Assembly: GCA_965250275.1 (NCBI GenBank)
Contig: OZ252297.1
Span: 3,658,001-3,722,000, forward strand
Direction of reading: 5' to 3'
Source: G965250275 sp965250275
Lineage (GTDB): Bacteria > Pseudomonadota > Alphaproteobacteria > Rhodobacterales > Rhodobacteraceae
DNA length: 64,000 nt
Positions 8,095 through 17,517 of the stretch are shown here, piece after piece (within the stretch, counting starts at the first letter, position 1; every line of letters begins with the position of its first letter). The position numbers and the translations under genes are program-made. The notes under the pieces are model-generated. The model was not told the DNA's origin. It did not search any database and saw only the letters and a program-made list of their open reading frames with translations.

Positions 8095-9750
8095 CTAATC
8101 AAGAACTCGGAGCTCGTCAGCAATTTCCTTTGCCTTCTCGTAAAGCGCAAGCTGGCCTGACCCACGCAGCAGTTTGAGCGAAATCGCATTGCTCTCGGAG
8201 GTGATCTCTTCGATGCGGGACGGCAGCAGGAAGCTGTGCGCGTCGCCATGAAGAAAGAGAACAGGAGCAGACGCCGCCACGGTGTTGAGCGCCGGTGACC
8301 AGTCTGATCCCCAATCGCCCACGTCTCGCGCGATTTGGGATGGTTGCGCAAAACAGTAACTCAGGTTCGCCAGCATGGTTTCTCGATAATATGGCTCAGC
8401 CATCAGCGCGGCGTCCACGGGGCTGTCTCGAAAGAAGTACTCCAGGATCCTTTCCTGACCGTAGGACCCTGATCGAAAAACGCGGGCCGCTGTGTGATAG
8501 CCAAGCGCAAGGCCAGCCTTTGCAAAACGCGCCGCGCGGAAGCTCCGTTTGATCGTTGTGGGAGAGTCATCGAATTCGGCTATGTCACGTGTGGGGGCGC
8601 CGGTCGAGATGAGCACCAGCCCTCCAACAGACCCGCCCCGCTCAAGCACCCGCTGAGCGGCCTTGGCCGCAAGAATTCCGCCTTCGCGATGTCCAATGAA
8701 CAACGCGTCCGGTCCCAATTCTACTTGCAAGCGCTCGATCCAGTCGTCGAGCAGTGCAACGCTTGAATCCTTGTCTTGAGACGCCTCTCCTCGAAAGCCC
8801 GGACGAGCGGGCGCTATGATCTCTATCCCGGCGTCGGCGAAAGCGGCGCGCACGGGCTTTGTTTCTTCCGGCAGCGAGGAGGTTGTGAGATAGACCGACC
8901 GTCGCCCCTTGCCGTATCGTACCACATGCAGGTTTCCCGCCGGTCCGGCCCATGTCTCGGTTCGGAAGTCGCCCATGAGGTTATCGAGCGGGGTCGTGGG
9001 GGTCGCTCGGTCGCCGACCTGGCGCAGGATTGTCAGAAGCTGAACGAACTCTGTCTGCCGTCGTGCTCCGGATTTTGAAAGCAAAGCTTTGATATGGCTT
9101 CTTACAGTTGCCACGCTCCGATGAAGCGTCGCCGAGATCTCCTGGGCGGTGCGCCCGTCCAGCAATCCGCGCGCGACGCGAAGTTCTGCTTCGCTGAGGT
9201 TGAAGCGGGACTTGAGCTGATCTGAAAACGCGTCGTCCCACTCCAAGAGCGAGAGCATTATCATCAGTTCGGCTTTGGGATACTGCGCCTTGATCGCTGC
9301 GCTCGCTGGCGCTTCGACGGTCAGATAGCTTTGACCGCCTCTGAAACCCTGGGACCGATAGGCACCGTTCTCATCTTCATTCAAGTTCAGCTTTGCGATG
9401 CGCCGAGATCTTATCAAGTGCTCTGTATCGACGTCACCCCGAGTGATCATGCCAGAAGCCGCGGCATTGATCGCGACCACGTTTTCGTCTGCATCCAGCA
9501 CGATCAATGGCGCTTGCGTGCTTTCGATCGCGGGAACACTTGGCAAGTTGTCCTCGAGGCGTTCTGAGGCCGACAGCGCATCCTCAAACTTCGGTGAAAT
9601 GGTTTGGAATTCGATCTCTGCGGCGTCGAGATACTCTTCGCACCAACGGTCCCACGCCTCCAGCAAGTCGTCAAAGCGTTCCGGCTCAATGGCCGCTCCG
9701 TAGGCCGCAGAAACAAGCTCCAGAACTTTGTCAGATCGGTTAACGTTCAT
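8095..9750 (-). CDS. LuxR-type regulator fused to a catalytically degenerate alpha/beta-hydrolase domain
   Basis: A 551-residue soluble protein. Residues 1-170 contain a PAS-like segment (PLIVLDADENVVAINAAASG). Residues 184-240 are a LuxR helix-turn-helix (LSEAELRVARGLLDGRTAQE, then TLHRSVATVRSHIKALLSKS). Residues 265-551 form an alpha/beta-hydrolase domain. The nucleophile elbow reads GHREGG, with Arg355 where a serine is expected, and the catalytic-His position near residue 533 is Gln (GSGQLAL); the acid LHGD is kept. This domain is therefore likely a sensor rather than an enzyme. The gene is divergent from the giant RTX gene and is the obvious candidate regulator for it, which is inference. 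Confidence 0.87.
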   Translation of the reverse strand: MNVNRSDKVLELVSAAYGAAIEPERFDDLLEAWDRWCEEYLDAAEIEFQTISPKFEDALSASERLEDNLPSVPAIESTQAPLIVLDADENVVAINAAASGMITRGDVDTEHLIRSRRIAKLNLNEDENGAYRSQGFRGGQSYLTVEAPASAAIKAQYPKAELMIMLSLLEWDDAFSDQLKSRFNLSEAELRVARGLLDGRTAQEISATLHRSVATVRSHIKALLSKSGARRQTEFVQLLTILRQVGDRATPTTPLDNLMGDFRTETWAGPAGNLHVVRYGKGRRSVYLTTSSLPEETKPVRAAFADAGIEIIAPARPGFRGEASQDKDSSVALLDDWIERLQVELGPDALFIGHREGGILAAKAAQRVLERGGSVGGLVLISTGAPTRDIAEFDDSPTTIKRSFRAARFAKAGLALGYHTAARVFRSGSYGQERILEYFFRDSPVDAALMAEPYYRETMLANLSYCFAQPSQIARDVGDWGSDWSPALNTVAASAPVLFLHGDAHSFLLPSRIEEITSESNAISLKLLRGSGQLALYEKAKEIADELRVLD

Positions 9751-9971
9751 ATGTGTCGTCTGCTACGATCCCGGCCCGTTGGCTGTCACTGATACTGTTC
9801 CAGAGCGGTACGCTCGTGCTCAGCAGTATAGCAACGACCAGCGAGAATCCTCAATATTGATGATTGAACAGCACGCCCCTACCGGCTGAGTTTTCTCCCA
9901 TTGAATTGTACCTTTGCCAGCTGCCTGAGCGCGGCGCTAAAACGGCAGATTTATTGATTGGGAGTTTTGTC
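9751..9971. promoter_or_regulatory. Shared promoter region between LuxR-hydrolase and RTX exoprotein genes
   Basis: This 221-bp non-coding gap separates two divergently transcribed genes and must hold both promoters. The open frame of the exoprotein runs back to 9864, but those codons (many Pro, Cys and Leu) do not resemble the protein. A GGAG seven bases before the ATG at 9972 marks that codon as the start. I see no perfect LuxR-type palindrome here. Confidence 0.5.
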
Positions 9972-12900
9972 ATGGCAACCGTAAAAGCCGGTGCACGGAT
10001 CACAGGAATCTTGGGTTTCGAGGAATTCGGCGCGGGCTTGACCGGCGGCGATTTCAACGGCGATGGTATCGCCGACCTTGCGGTCAACTATCGCCAGATT
10101 GGATCCTTTCGCGGCGATAGCTCCTCCACGATCCAGATCATCTTTGGCGGAGAAGGCGTTCTGGAGGGCGAATTGCAGTCTGCATCGCTCGCAGGTGGAC
10201 AGGTCACGACCTCGGGCACCACCGATATCGGCGTCGGCGTGGGTGTCCCCGGACCCCTGTCCTTTTCGGACGTGAACGGTGACGGGCGTGAAGATTTGCT
10301 GATCGGATCACCAAGGGCGCTCAGCAACGACGCGCAAACCGGGGGCGCCGGGTACATCCTATTTGGGCGTGAGGGAACCGATGCTTTCTCCTTTGGCCTC
10401 AGCAACCTCACGAATGGTCAGGACGGCCAGGGCTTCTTTTCAACCGGTGGTCGCAATGCCGGAAGCTCCATCCTCAACCTTGGGGATGTGGACAGTGACG
10501 GTCAGGACGAGCTGTTTGTCGGTGTGCCATTTGGCCAGGCGCCGGGAAGCCCGGCTTTGTCTGGCTTGGGTTACATTTTTGAGCGTCCGAACGACGCGAT
10601 CACCGATCTGGCAGGTGCGCTGAGCGAACCGCCGAGCGTCGCCGCCAGCGTGATGACGAGCAATGAGCGCGCCTTCGTCGCCGAGGATGCCGCCGCACTT
10701 GGTGATGTGAATGGGGATGGCATCGCCGATTTTCTGGTGACCGGCCGTGGCGCAGTCGGTGGGGGGACAGGCCCCTTTTCGCGCAGCACCGGTGAAGCCT
10801 ATGTGATTTACGGCCAGCAGGCGGGCCTGCCTGACCGCATCGATACGTCCACACTCGACGGCGCGTTGGGAACCAGAATCTTTGCAACGGATGTCTTCTC
10901 GGTCGCGGGCCGTGCCGAAGCGGCAGGCGATGTGAACGGGGACGGTCTGGGCGACTTTCTGTTGATGGATGCCGGCCCGAGAACGGATGAGCCCCTCGTC
11001 TATGTTGTCTATGGGACCGATGGAGGCCTCGGCGCGAGCTTTGATCTGTCGACTTCGGACGGCGTGAGCAAACTGGGCGGCGTTCCGTCAGCGGCAAACG
11101 CCAACGGCGTGGATATGGCAGGCGTCGGCGACGTAAACGGTGACGGCTTCGACGACATTCTCGTATCGCGCGCCGGCGGCGGTCTGAACGGCGCCGGTGA
11201 AACGGCGCTTTTGTTTGGATCTGCCCAAGGGTTCGGCGACACGTTGGATCTCGACAATATCCCACTGAGCGCGGGATATCGCTTTCAGGCACCCGCAGAC
11301 CAGTTTGCTGTCGGATATGCAGTGACCGCGCCGGGTGACCTGAACGGCGATGGCGTGAACGATATCGTCATCGGCGCACCCTTCTTTAACCCTGCCAGTA
11401 ACGCGAACTATGACTTTGACGCCCCCGGCGCGGTCTACGTGATCTACGGGGGCGCAGAGCGGTTCGCCGCATTGGATGAACTGGATGGCGCGGACGGCAT
11501 CATTGCGCTGGCAAATGCCTATGGCGATATAGAAATTGACGACGTTGCGCAGCCGGCCACCTACTCTCTGGGCAACGACTTCTCGATCGCTGAACGCAAT
11601 GGTCAGGACACCACCTTTGCCGTCACCGTAACCCGCGGCTCCGATTTCGGCGCGGCGACGGTGGCCCTGGCAACTTCCGGCTCGGCGCAAAGCTCAACAT
11701 CCGAGGCGGATTTCTCCCGGATCGGAGGATCCACCAGTTTTGCCGATGGCGAGACAGAGACAACGGTGCTCTACCGCGTGACCGACGACCTGAAAGTGGA
11801 GTTCGCCGAAGAGATCGTGTTCGACCTCTCCATCGTGTCCTCCGACGCTGCCGCTGAAGTCGCAGATGGGCAGCAGGTCGTGACCATCCAGGACGACGAC
11901 GAGATCTCCTTCTTCAGCCTTGGCAACGACTTCTCGATCGCCGAGCGCAATGGTCAGGACACGACCTTTGCCATCAATGTCACGCGGACCTTTGCCGAAG
12001 GTCAGGCGGAGATCTCGCTCGCCACCTCCGGCTCCGGTGCAACGGACGCCTTTCGGTTCATCGGATCAAACACGTTCGAGGATGGCGAAACAGAGACGCA
12101 GGTTCTGTATCGTTTGGTCGATGATCTGGAGGTCGAGTTCGCCGAAGAAATCGTGTTCGACCTCTCCGTTGTATCCTCTGATGCCGCCGCCGAAATCGCA
12201 GACGGTCAGCAGGTGGTGGCCATTCAGGATGACGACGAGATCTCCTTCTTCAGCCTCGGCAACGACTTCTCGATCGCCGAGCGCAATGGTCAGGACACGA
12301 CTTTTGGGGTCACCGTGACCCGCAGCTCCGATGTCGGCGCGGCGACGGTGGCCCTGGCGACCTCTGGCTCCGCGCAAAGCTCAACGTCCGAGGCGGATTT
12401 CTCGCGCATCGGAGGGTCCAACAGCTTCGCCGATGGCGAGACCGAAACGACGGTGCTCTACCGCTTGACCGACGACCTGAGAGTTGAGTTCGCCGAAGAG
12501 ATCGTGTTCGACCTCTCCGTCGTGTCCTCCGACGCCGCCGCCGAAGTCACCGACGGTCAGCAGGTGGTGACCATTCAGGATGACGACGAGATCTCCTTTT
12601 TCAGCCTCGCAAACGACTTCTCAATCGCCGAGCGCAATGGTCAGGACACGACTTTTGGGGTCACCGTGACCCGCAGCTCCGATGTCGGCGCGGCGACAGT
12701 GGCTCTGGCGACCTCTGGCTCGGCGCAAAGCTCAACACCCGAGGCGGATTTCTCCCGCATCGGAGGGTCCAACAGCTTCGCCGATGGCGAGACAGAGACG
12801 ACCGTCCTATACCGCGTGACCGACGACCTGAGAGTCGAGTTCGCCGAGGAGATTGTATTCGAACTCTCCGTCGTGTCCTCCGACGCCGCCGCCGAAGTCA

Positions 12901-14768
12901 CAGACGGTCAGCAGGTGGTGACCATCCAGGACGACGACGAGATCTCCTTCTTCAGTCTTGGCAACGACTTCTCGATCGCCGAGCGCAATGGTCAGGACAC
13001 CACCTTTGCCGTCACCGTCACGCGGACCTTTGCCGAAGGTCAGGCGGAGATCGCGCTCGCCACCTCCGGCACCGGTGCGACAGACGCCTTCCGGTTTGTC
13101 GGATCAAACACGTTCGAGGATGGCGAAACAGAGACGCAGATCCTGTTCCGGCTTGTCGACGACACCGAGATCGAGGCAACCGAGGAGTTGGTTTTCGACC
13201 TGTCGGTCCTCTCCTCTGACGCGGCCGCAGAAGTGGCAGATGGGCAGCAAATCGTATCCATCCTCGATGACGACACGCCAGTGACCTTCAGCATCGGCGC
13301 GGACTTCACGGTATTTGAAAGCAACGGTGTCAACGTTGGTTTTACGACCTTCGTCACGCGCAGTTCCGGCGCGGGAGAAGCCGTCGTCAACATCGGTCTG
13401 GGTGGCACTGCTACGCCATTCGGTCCCGACCGCGACTATGAACTCGTTGATACCTCGGTGACCTTCGCAGATGGCGAAACATCCAAAGCCGTTCGGGTAA
13501 ACCTCACCGACGACACCATCGACGAACCAGATGAGACGATCGAGCTTGGTATCATTGTCGCCTCTTCCACGGGTGTTGCCATCATTGATGACGGGACCCA
13601 GGTCATCACCATCGTCGATGACGATGACGCCGCGCCAGTTACCGGAGGGTCCCGAAGCGACCGGTTGATAGGGACTTCAGCCGAGGACAGGATTTCCGGT
13701 CAAGCCGGCAACGATACGATCTTTGCGCTTGCGGGTGATGATTTTGTTGCAGGGGGTTCGGGACGGGATTTTCTCTTTGGCGGGAGCGGCGACGACACGG
13801 TGAATGGTTGGACTGGCTCTGACCTCCTTTCCGGCGGCAGCGGTGACGATCGTCTTGCAGGCCAAGACGGGGATGACACTCTTCGCGGCGATGATGGTGT
13901 CGACACCCTGAGCGGTGGCAGGGGCGACGACAGTTTGTATGGTGGGGCGGGCACCGATTTCCTTTCCGGCGGGACAGGCAACGATCGTATCGAAGGCAAC
14001 ACCGGTGCTGACCGAATCTTCGGTGGGGATGGGCGCGATACTCTCTTTGGTGGTTCCGGGAACGATGAAATCAACGGCGGGCAAGACCGCGACGTGATCT
14101 TTGGAAACACCGGAGCCGACACGCTTCGCGGTGACGATGGCAACGACCTCTTGTTTGGAGGTCAAAACAATGACTTCTTATCAGGTGGAAACGGAAATGA
14201 TTTTCTGAACGGCGCCAGCGGGAAAGACAGCCTTAGCGGTGGGTCGGGCAACGACGATCTGGATGGGGGTTCGGGCAACGACACCCTCTCGGGTGGGTTC
14301 GGGAACGACAGTCTGTTGGGTGGCGAAGGAGACGACCGGCTGTTCGGTGGCTCGGGGCGAGATTTCCTGCGCGGCGGCGACGGGGACGACTCGATGAGCG
14401 GTGGCTCTCAGAACGACCTGATTAGCGGAGAAAGTGGAAACGACTTTCTCGTGGGTGGCAGCGGTCAGGATACTCTTCTTGGCGGCTCGGGCCAGGACAC
14501 CCTCATTGGCGGGGCTGGGGACGATGTCTTGTTTGGCGGCAGTGGCCGGGACACCTTTGTCTTCGACGTGGCATCAGGCGATGACCTCATTCGTGATTTC
14601 CGCAATGGTCAGGACCGTATCGAGATTAGCTCCGGTGCTACGAGTTTTTCTGAGCTGCAGATCTCCAGTGGAGGTGGCGCCGCCATTATCAACTTCGCGT
14701 CGGTGGAAATCGAACTGGACCGCTTCAACGCAAACTTGCTGGACGCATCCGACTTCATCTTTTCTTGA
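9972..14768 (+). CDS. Giant secreted FG-GAP / Calx-beta / RTX repeat protein
   Basis: A 1598-residue calcium-binding exoprotein. Residues about 20-520 hold seven FG-GAP blades with Ca-binding loops such as DFNGDGIADLAV, DVNGDGREDLLIGSP and DLNGDGVNDIVIGAP, an integrin-alpha-like propeller. Residues about 526-1223 hold six Calx-beta domains. Residues about 1227-1530 hold RTX nonapeptides (GGSGNDxLxGG type). The last 70 residues (DDLIRDFRNGQDRIEI) match a type I secretion C-terminal signal. There is no N-terminal signal peptide, consistent with type I export. The secretion ATPase and membrane-fusion protein are not in the window. A role in adhesion, biofilm or surface-layer formation is likely by family; I see no enzymatic domain. 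Confidence 0.92.
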   Translation: MATVKAGARITGILGFEEFGAGLTGGDFNGDGIADLAVNYRQIGSFRGDSSSTIQIIFGGEGVLEGELQSASLAGGQVTTSGTTDIGVGVGVPGPLSFSDVNGDGREDLLIGSPRALSNDAQTGGAGYILFGREGTDAFSFGLSNLTNGQDGQGFFSTGGRNAGSSILNLGDVDSDGQDELFVGVPFGQAPGSPALSGLGYIFERPNDAITDLAGALSEPPSVAASVMTSNERAFVAEDAAALGDVNGDGIADFLVTGRGAVGGGTGPFSRSTGEAYVIYGQQAGLPDRIDTSTLDGALGTRIFATDVFSVAGRAEAAGDVNGDGLGDFLLMDAGPRTDEPLVYVVYGTDGGLGASFDLSTSDGVSKLGGVPSAANANGVDMAGVGDVNGDGFDDILVSRAGGGLNGAGETALLFGSAQGFGDTLDLDNIPLSAGYRFQAPADQFAVGYAVTAPGDLNGDGVNDIVIGAPFFNPASNANYDFDAPGAVYVIYGGAERFAALDELDGADGIIALANAYGDIEIDDVAQPATYSLGNDFSIAERNGQDTTFAVTVTRGSDFGAATVALATSGSAQSSTSEADFSRIGGSTSFADGETETTVLYRVTDDLKVEFAEEIVFDLSIVSSDAAAEVADGQQVVTIQDDDEISFFSLGNDFSIAERNGQDTTFAINVTRTFAEGQAEISLATSGSGATDAFRFIGSNTFEDGETETQVLYRLVDDLEVEFAEEIVFDLSVVSSDAAAEIADGQQVVAIQDDDEISFFSLGNDFSIAERNGQDTTFGVTVTRSSDVGAATVALATSGSAQSSTSEADFSRIGGSNSFADGETETTVLYRLTDDLRVEFAEEIVFDLSVVSSDAAAEVTDGQQVVTIQDDDEISFFSLANDFSIAERNGQDTTFGVTVTRSSDVGAATVALATSGSAQSSTPEADFSRIGGSNSFADGETETTVLYRVTDDLRVEFAEEIVFELSVVSSDAAAEVTDGQQVVTIQDDDEISFFSLGNDFSIAERNGQDTTFAVTVTRTFAEGQAEIALATSGTGATDAFRFVGSNTFEDGETETQILFRLVDDTEIEATEELVFDLSVLSSDAAAEVADGQQIVSILDDDTPVTFSIGADFTVFESNGVNVGFTTFVTRSSGAGEAVVNIGLGGTATPFGPDRDYELVDTSVTFADGETSKAVRVNLTDDTIDEPDETIELGIIVASSTGVAIIDDGTQVITIVDDDDAAPVTGGSRSDRLIGTSAEDRISGQAGNDTIFALAGDDFVAGGSGRDFLFGGSGDDTVNGWTGSDLLSGGSGDDRLAGQDGDDTLRGDDGVDTLSGGRGDDSLYGGAGTDFLSGGTGNDRIEGNTGADRIFGGDGRDTLFGGSGNDEINGGQDRDVIFGNTGADTLRGDDGNDLLFGGQNNDFLSGGNGNDFLNGASGKDSLSGGSGNDDLDGGSGNDTLSGGFGNDSLLGGEGDDRLFGGSGRDFLRGGDGDDSMSGGSQNDLISGESGNDFLVGGSGQDTLLGGSGQDTLIGGAGDDVLFGGSGRDTFVFDVASGDDLIRDFRNGQDRIEISSGATSFSELQISSGGGAAIINFASVEIELDRFNANLLDASDFIFS
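11560..13640 (+). repeat. Six tandem Calx-beta coding repeats in an A-B-A-A-B-C arrangement
   Basis: Within the exoprotein gene a unit beginning at the codons for GNDFSIAERNGQDTTF recurs at 11571, 11922, 12258, 12609 (GN replaced by AN) and 12960, with a diverged sixth copy at 13296. Periods are 351, 336, 351, 351 and 336 bp. The 351-bp type A contains ATVALATSGSAQSST and the 336-bp type B contains AEGQAEISLATSGSGAT. All five first copies share near-identical ends. The third and fourth copies are almost identical at DNA level, which points to recent duplication. Confidence 0.92.
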
Positions 14769-14883
14769 ACTAGGGCAGCATCTTAAGTTTGGTCATAGGA
14801 AGCTGTGTTTGCCAGCATCCTCTAGCCCAATTACGTGCAAAAGTCTGGCGCGTACCGCCAGATAGCTTTCAAATCAGGCTGAA

Positions 14884-15807
14884 CTAGTCGGTCATTGCCC
14901 ACTTCTTCCCGGCGCCCTGCAGGGCAAGGTCCAAGATGGCTGCTCGATCAAACCGATTTTTCAGGCCAATACAAATGATGCCCATCGCACCCGTGTCATC
15001 GGGGAATGATACTTCGCTTCGCTGCCCTGCCAGTTGAACCAGCGCGGGGCGCCCGGACAGGTCGGGGACATAGCCTTTGGCACGCACGACGCCAAGGGCG
15101 GGGTTGCTGAGCGCGCGCGCCAGCGCCGACGCATCGCTCGGAGCGTCGAACTGCAATACCACACTATCATACATACTGTCGGCATGCGCCGCCGTGGCCC
15201 TGACCTGTTGCGGCGTGAAGGTGCCAAGCAAAACGCTGTTCGGAACCTTGCCTTTGTCAGCAACGACAAGGGGCGACGACGGCCATTTGTGCGAGACCCA
15301 TTTGGTCAGGTTTTCCAGCTGCGCGGCGGGCACAAGGTCGGACTTCGTCAGCACAATCAGGTCCGAGTCCATCAGCTGGCGCTCGATCGTGTCGCCGATG
15401 TATTCGTCCTGAAGCATCTTTTGGATGTTCAGACTGTCCGCAAGAACGCAGATGCCCTCCATCCGCAGGACGGGTAACAAATCGACCGTGTTTGCGATGC
15501 TCGCGGGCAGAGCGACCCCTGAGGCTTCGATCACGATGTGATCCGGGCGCGGTTCCATTTCTGCGAGCGTCTGAAGCGCCGCGGTCAAATCGCTGCCGAA
15601 AGAACAGCAGATGCAGCCGCCAGCGATAGAGATCAAATCATCGTCGCGAGCCTCAATGAGGTCTTCATCGATGGGCAATTCCCCAAATTCATTGACAAGC
15701 ACCGCAATCCGCGTTCCCGCCGCCTGCCGCAACATCTGGTTCACCAGAGTGGTTTTGCCGGCGCCGAGATAGCCCGAGATGAGTGTGACCGGCAGAAGCG
15801 GTGTCAT
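14884..15807 (-). CDS. CobW/G3E-family GTP-binding metallochaperone
   Basis: A 307-residue G3E GTPase. It shows a Walker A (SGYLGAGKTTLVNQML), a CxCC metal-binding motif in AGGCICCSFGSDL, a switch/Walker B region (IVIEASGVALP) and TKSD in place of NKxD. A CobW C-terminal domain begins about residue 220. Such proteins deliver metals such as zinc or cobalt to partner enzymes. The ATG at 15807 overlaps the stop of the upstream amidohydrolase (ATGA), so it is translated with it and probably serves it. A longer frame starting upstream would overlap that gene and is rejected. Confidence 0.9.
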   Translation of the reverse strand: MTPLLPVTLISGYLGAGKTTLVNQMLRQAAGTRIAVLVNEFGELPIDEDLIEARDDDLISIAGGCICCSFGSDLTAALQTLAEMEPRPDHIVIEASGVALPASIANTVDLLPVLRMEGICVLADSLNIQKMLQDEYIGDTIERQLMDSDLIVLTKSDLVPAAQLENLTKWVSHKWPSSPLVVADKGKVPNSVLLGTFTPQQVRATAAHADSMYDSVVLQFDAPSDASALARALSNPALGVVRAKGYVPDLSGRPALVQLAGQRSEVSFPDDTGAMGIICIGLKNRFDRAAILDLALQGAGKKWAMTD

Positions 15808-17447
15808 AAATCCGCTGAGGCGAAGACACGCCCTCCCTGCATGGTCCCCCACACCGGTACATCCTTAAGTGCCTCCGGCGCACAGGCTGTCGGGTCGTCT
15901 TCCAGAATTGCCAAATCAGCCTTTTTGCCCGTTTCGATCGATCCGATCTCTCCGTCCATGTGCAACGTGTACGCGGCACCCATTGTGATCGCCCACAGCG
16001 CCTCCGCCACAGAGATCCGTTCTTCTTCGCCCTGCACACGACCCGATGCCGTGATGCGGTTTACCGCCGCCCACGCTGTGAACAAGGGACCCAATGGTGT
16101 CACGGGGGCATCCGAGTGAATGGCCAATGGCACACCCGCATCCAGCGCGGTTCGACAGGCGTTCATGCGTGTTGCCCGGTCTGGTCCAACCGTCAGTGTG
16201 TAGTGCTCGTCACCCCAATAAAAGTGGTGGTTGGCAAACAGGTTCACACACATACCAAGTTTCGCCGCCTGCCTGAACTGTGCACTGTCGGCCAGTTGGC
16301 AGTGCTGGAGCGTGAACCGATGATCGGGTTGTGGATGCGCTTGCAGCGCCGGTGCCAGCTTCTCAAGCACAAGCTGCGTTGCCTGGTCTCCATTGGTGTG
16401 TATGTGAACCTGAACGCCCGCCTCCAGTGAACGGGTCAGGATGTCAGACAGCTGTTCCGGGGCAACATACCAAAGCCCGTTGGGCGCACCGTTGTGATAC
16501 CCGGGCCAGCGCAATCTGGCCGAAAAACCCTGGATCGAGCCATCAGCCACAATTTTGATCCGACCCAGCCGCAACCGATCTGTCGACATCTCTTTCAGCC
16601 GGAGAACTTCAGAAACCAGATCTTCGGGGGAGAGACCCATAAAGAACCGCAGCGGGACAAGACGGGCAGGATAATGCTCTTCGCTCGTAACGCGAAGCAT
16701 CATCTCGACAGTGTCTGGATCAAGGCGAGAGGCCAAATCGGTGATCGTCGTCGTTCCGGTACGCACGCACAGCTTGGCAAATCGGCGCAAACCTGCCTCG
16801 TCAGCGTCCAGCATGCTGCGCTCGAAATCGACATATGGGCCCACCGGCGTCATAACCTCCGGGCCTTTCAACTCGCCGGTAGGAAATCCGTCGTCGCCAA
16901 GTGGAATTCCAGGATTGTTGATTCCGGTTTTCATGAGCCCCGCAAGCTCGAGCGCTTTGGTGTTCACATTCATGATGTGGCCCGACGCATGCAGAACCCC
17001 GATGGCCCGTGTGGTTGAGACACGGTCAAGGTCTTGGCGTGTCACGCGCTGATTGTTCATGTAGATCGGGTCTAGTTGCCAGCCGGACAAAGGTGCCTCT
17101 GGATCGTCCAGTTTGTCCGCTGCCGCTCGCAACCGCTCGACGACCGCGTCGATGGTCTTCAGGCCGGACCATGTCTGTCCGTCAGGGTCGGTCCGATCAA
17201 ACCAACCGCAGTACGTTTTGCCCCAGAGCGATCCTTCCATCGTGTGCGCGTGCCCTTCGACAAACCCGGGCAGGATCACTTTGTCGGCAAACAGATCGTT
17301 CAGCGTGAAGTCGCCCCATGTTGACAGTTCGTCCAACGTGCCCGCCCCCAAAATCCGACCGTCGCGGACCGCAACATGGGTGGCCAGTGGCCGCGAGGGG
17401 TTCATCGTGATGATTTTTTGAGCGGAATAGATCGTCGTGTCTGACAT
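15804..17447 (-). CDS. YtcJ-type metal-dependent amidohydrolase
   Basis: A 547-residue cytoplasmic amidohydrolase of the superfamily branch that includes YtcJ and NfdA. It has an N-terminal beta-sandwich part, the metal motif GFVEGHAHTMEG (HxH), further metal or catalytic sites in IHTNGDQATQ and HCQLADSAQF, and the late aspartate in AIHSDAPVTPLG. These enzymes hydrolyse amides, including N-substituted formamides, but the substrate cannot be deduced. The ATG at 17447 is chosen because an 11-residue upstream extension is atypical. It is coupled to a CobW metallochaperone and divergent from a LysR gene next to a peptide-type importer, so it may process what that importer brings in. Confidence 0.9.
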   Translation of the reverse strand: MSDTTIYSAQKIITMNPSRPLATHVAVRDGRILGAGTLDELSTWGDFTLNDLFADKVILPGFVEGHAHTMEGSLWGKTYCGWFDRTDPDGQTWSGLKTIDAVVERLRAAADKLDDPEAPLSGWQLDPIYMNNQRVTRQDLDRVSTTRAIGVLHASGHIMNVNTKALELAGLMKTGINNPGIPLGDDGFPTGELKGPEVMTPVGPYVDFERSMLDADEAGLRRFAKLCVRTGTTTITDLASRLDPDTVEMMLRVTSEEHYPARLVPLRFFMGLSPEDLVSEVLRLKEMSTDRLRLGRIKIVADGSIQGFSARLRWPGYHNGAPNGLWYVAPEQLSDILTRSLEAGVQVHIHTNGDQATQLVLEKLAPALQAHPQPDHRFTLQHCQLADSAQFRQAAKLGMCVNLFANHHFYWGDEHYTLTVGPDRATRMNACRTALDAGVPLAIHSDAPVTPLGPLFTAWAAVNRITASGRVQGEEERISVAEALWAITMGAAYTLHMDGEIGSIETGKKADLAILEDDPTACAPEALKDVPVWGTMQGGRVFASADL

Positions 17448-17472
17448 CTCTGGGCCTTGGTTGAAAAGACGT

Positions 17473-17488
17473 CCTGTCACGCTACAGG
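17473..17488. promoter_or_regulatory. Inverted repeat CCTGT-N6-ACAGG in the divergent amidohydrolase/LysR gap
   Basis: A short interrupted palindrome (CCTGTCACGCTACAGG) sits 26 bp upstream of the amidohydrolase start and 30-70 bp upstream of the candidate LysR starts. Its position suits a LysR-family operator, although the arm spacing is not the classical T-N11-A. It may be chance. Confidence 0.3.
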
Positions 17489-17517
17489 GGTTTTAATCAG
17501 CGGAACAATGGATTTAA

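Noticed and set aside
9864..9971. N-terminal extension of the RTX exoprotein
   Set aside because: The 36 codons lack resemblance to the protein, and GGAG lies correctly before the ATG at 9972.
11560..14560. Possible CRISPR or non-coding repeat array
   Set aside because: Repeat periods are multiples of three inside one open frame and encode Calx-beta and RTX domains; there are no short repeats with unique spacers.
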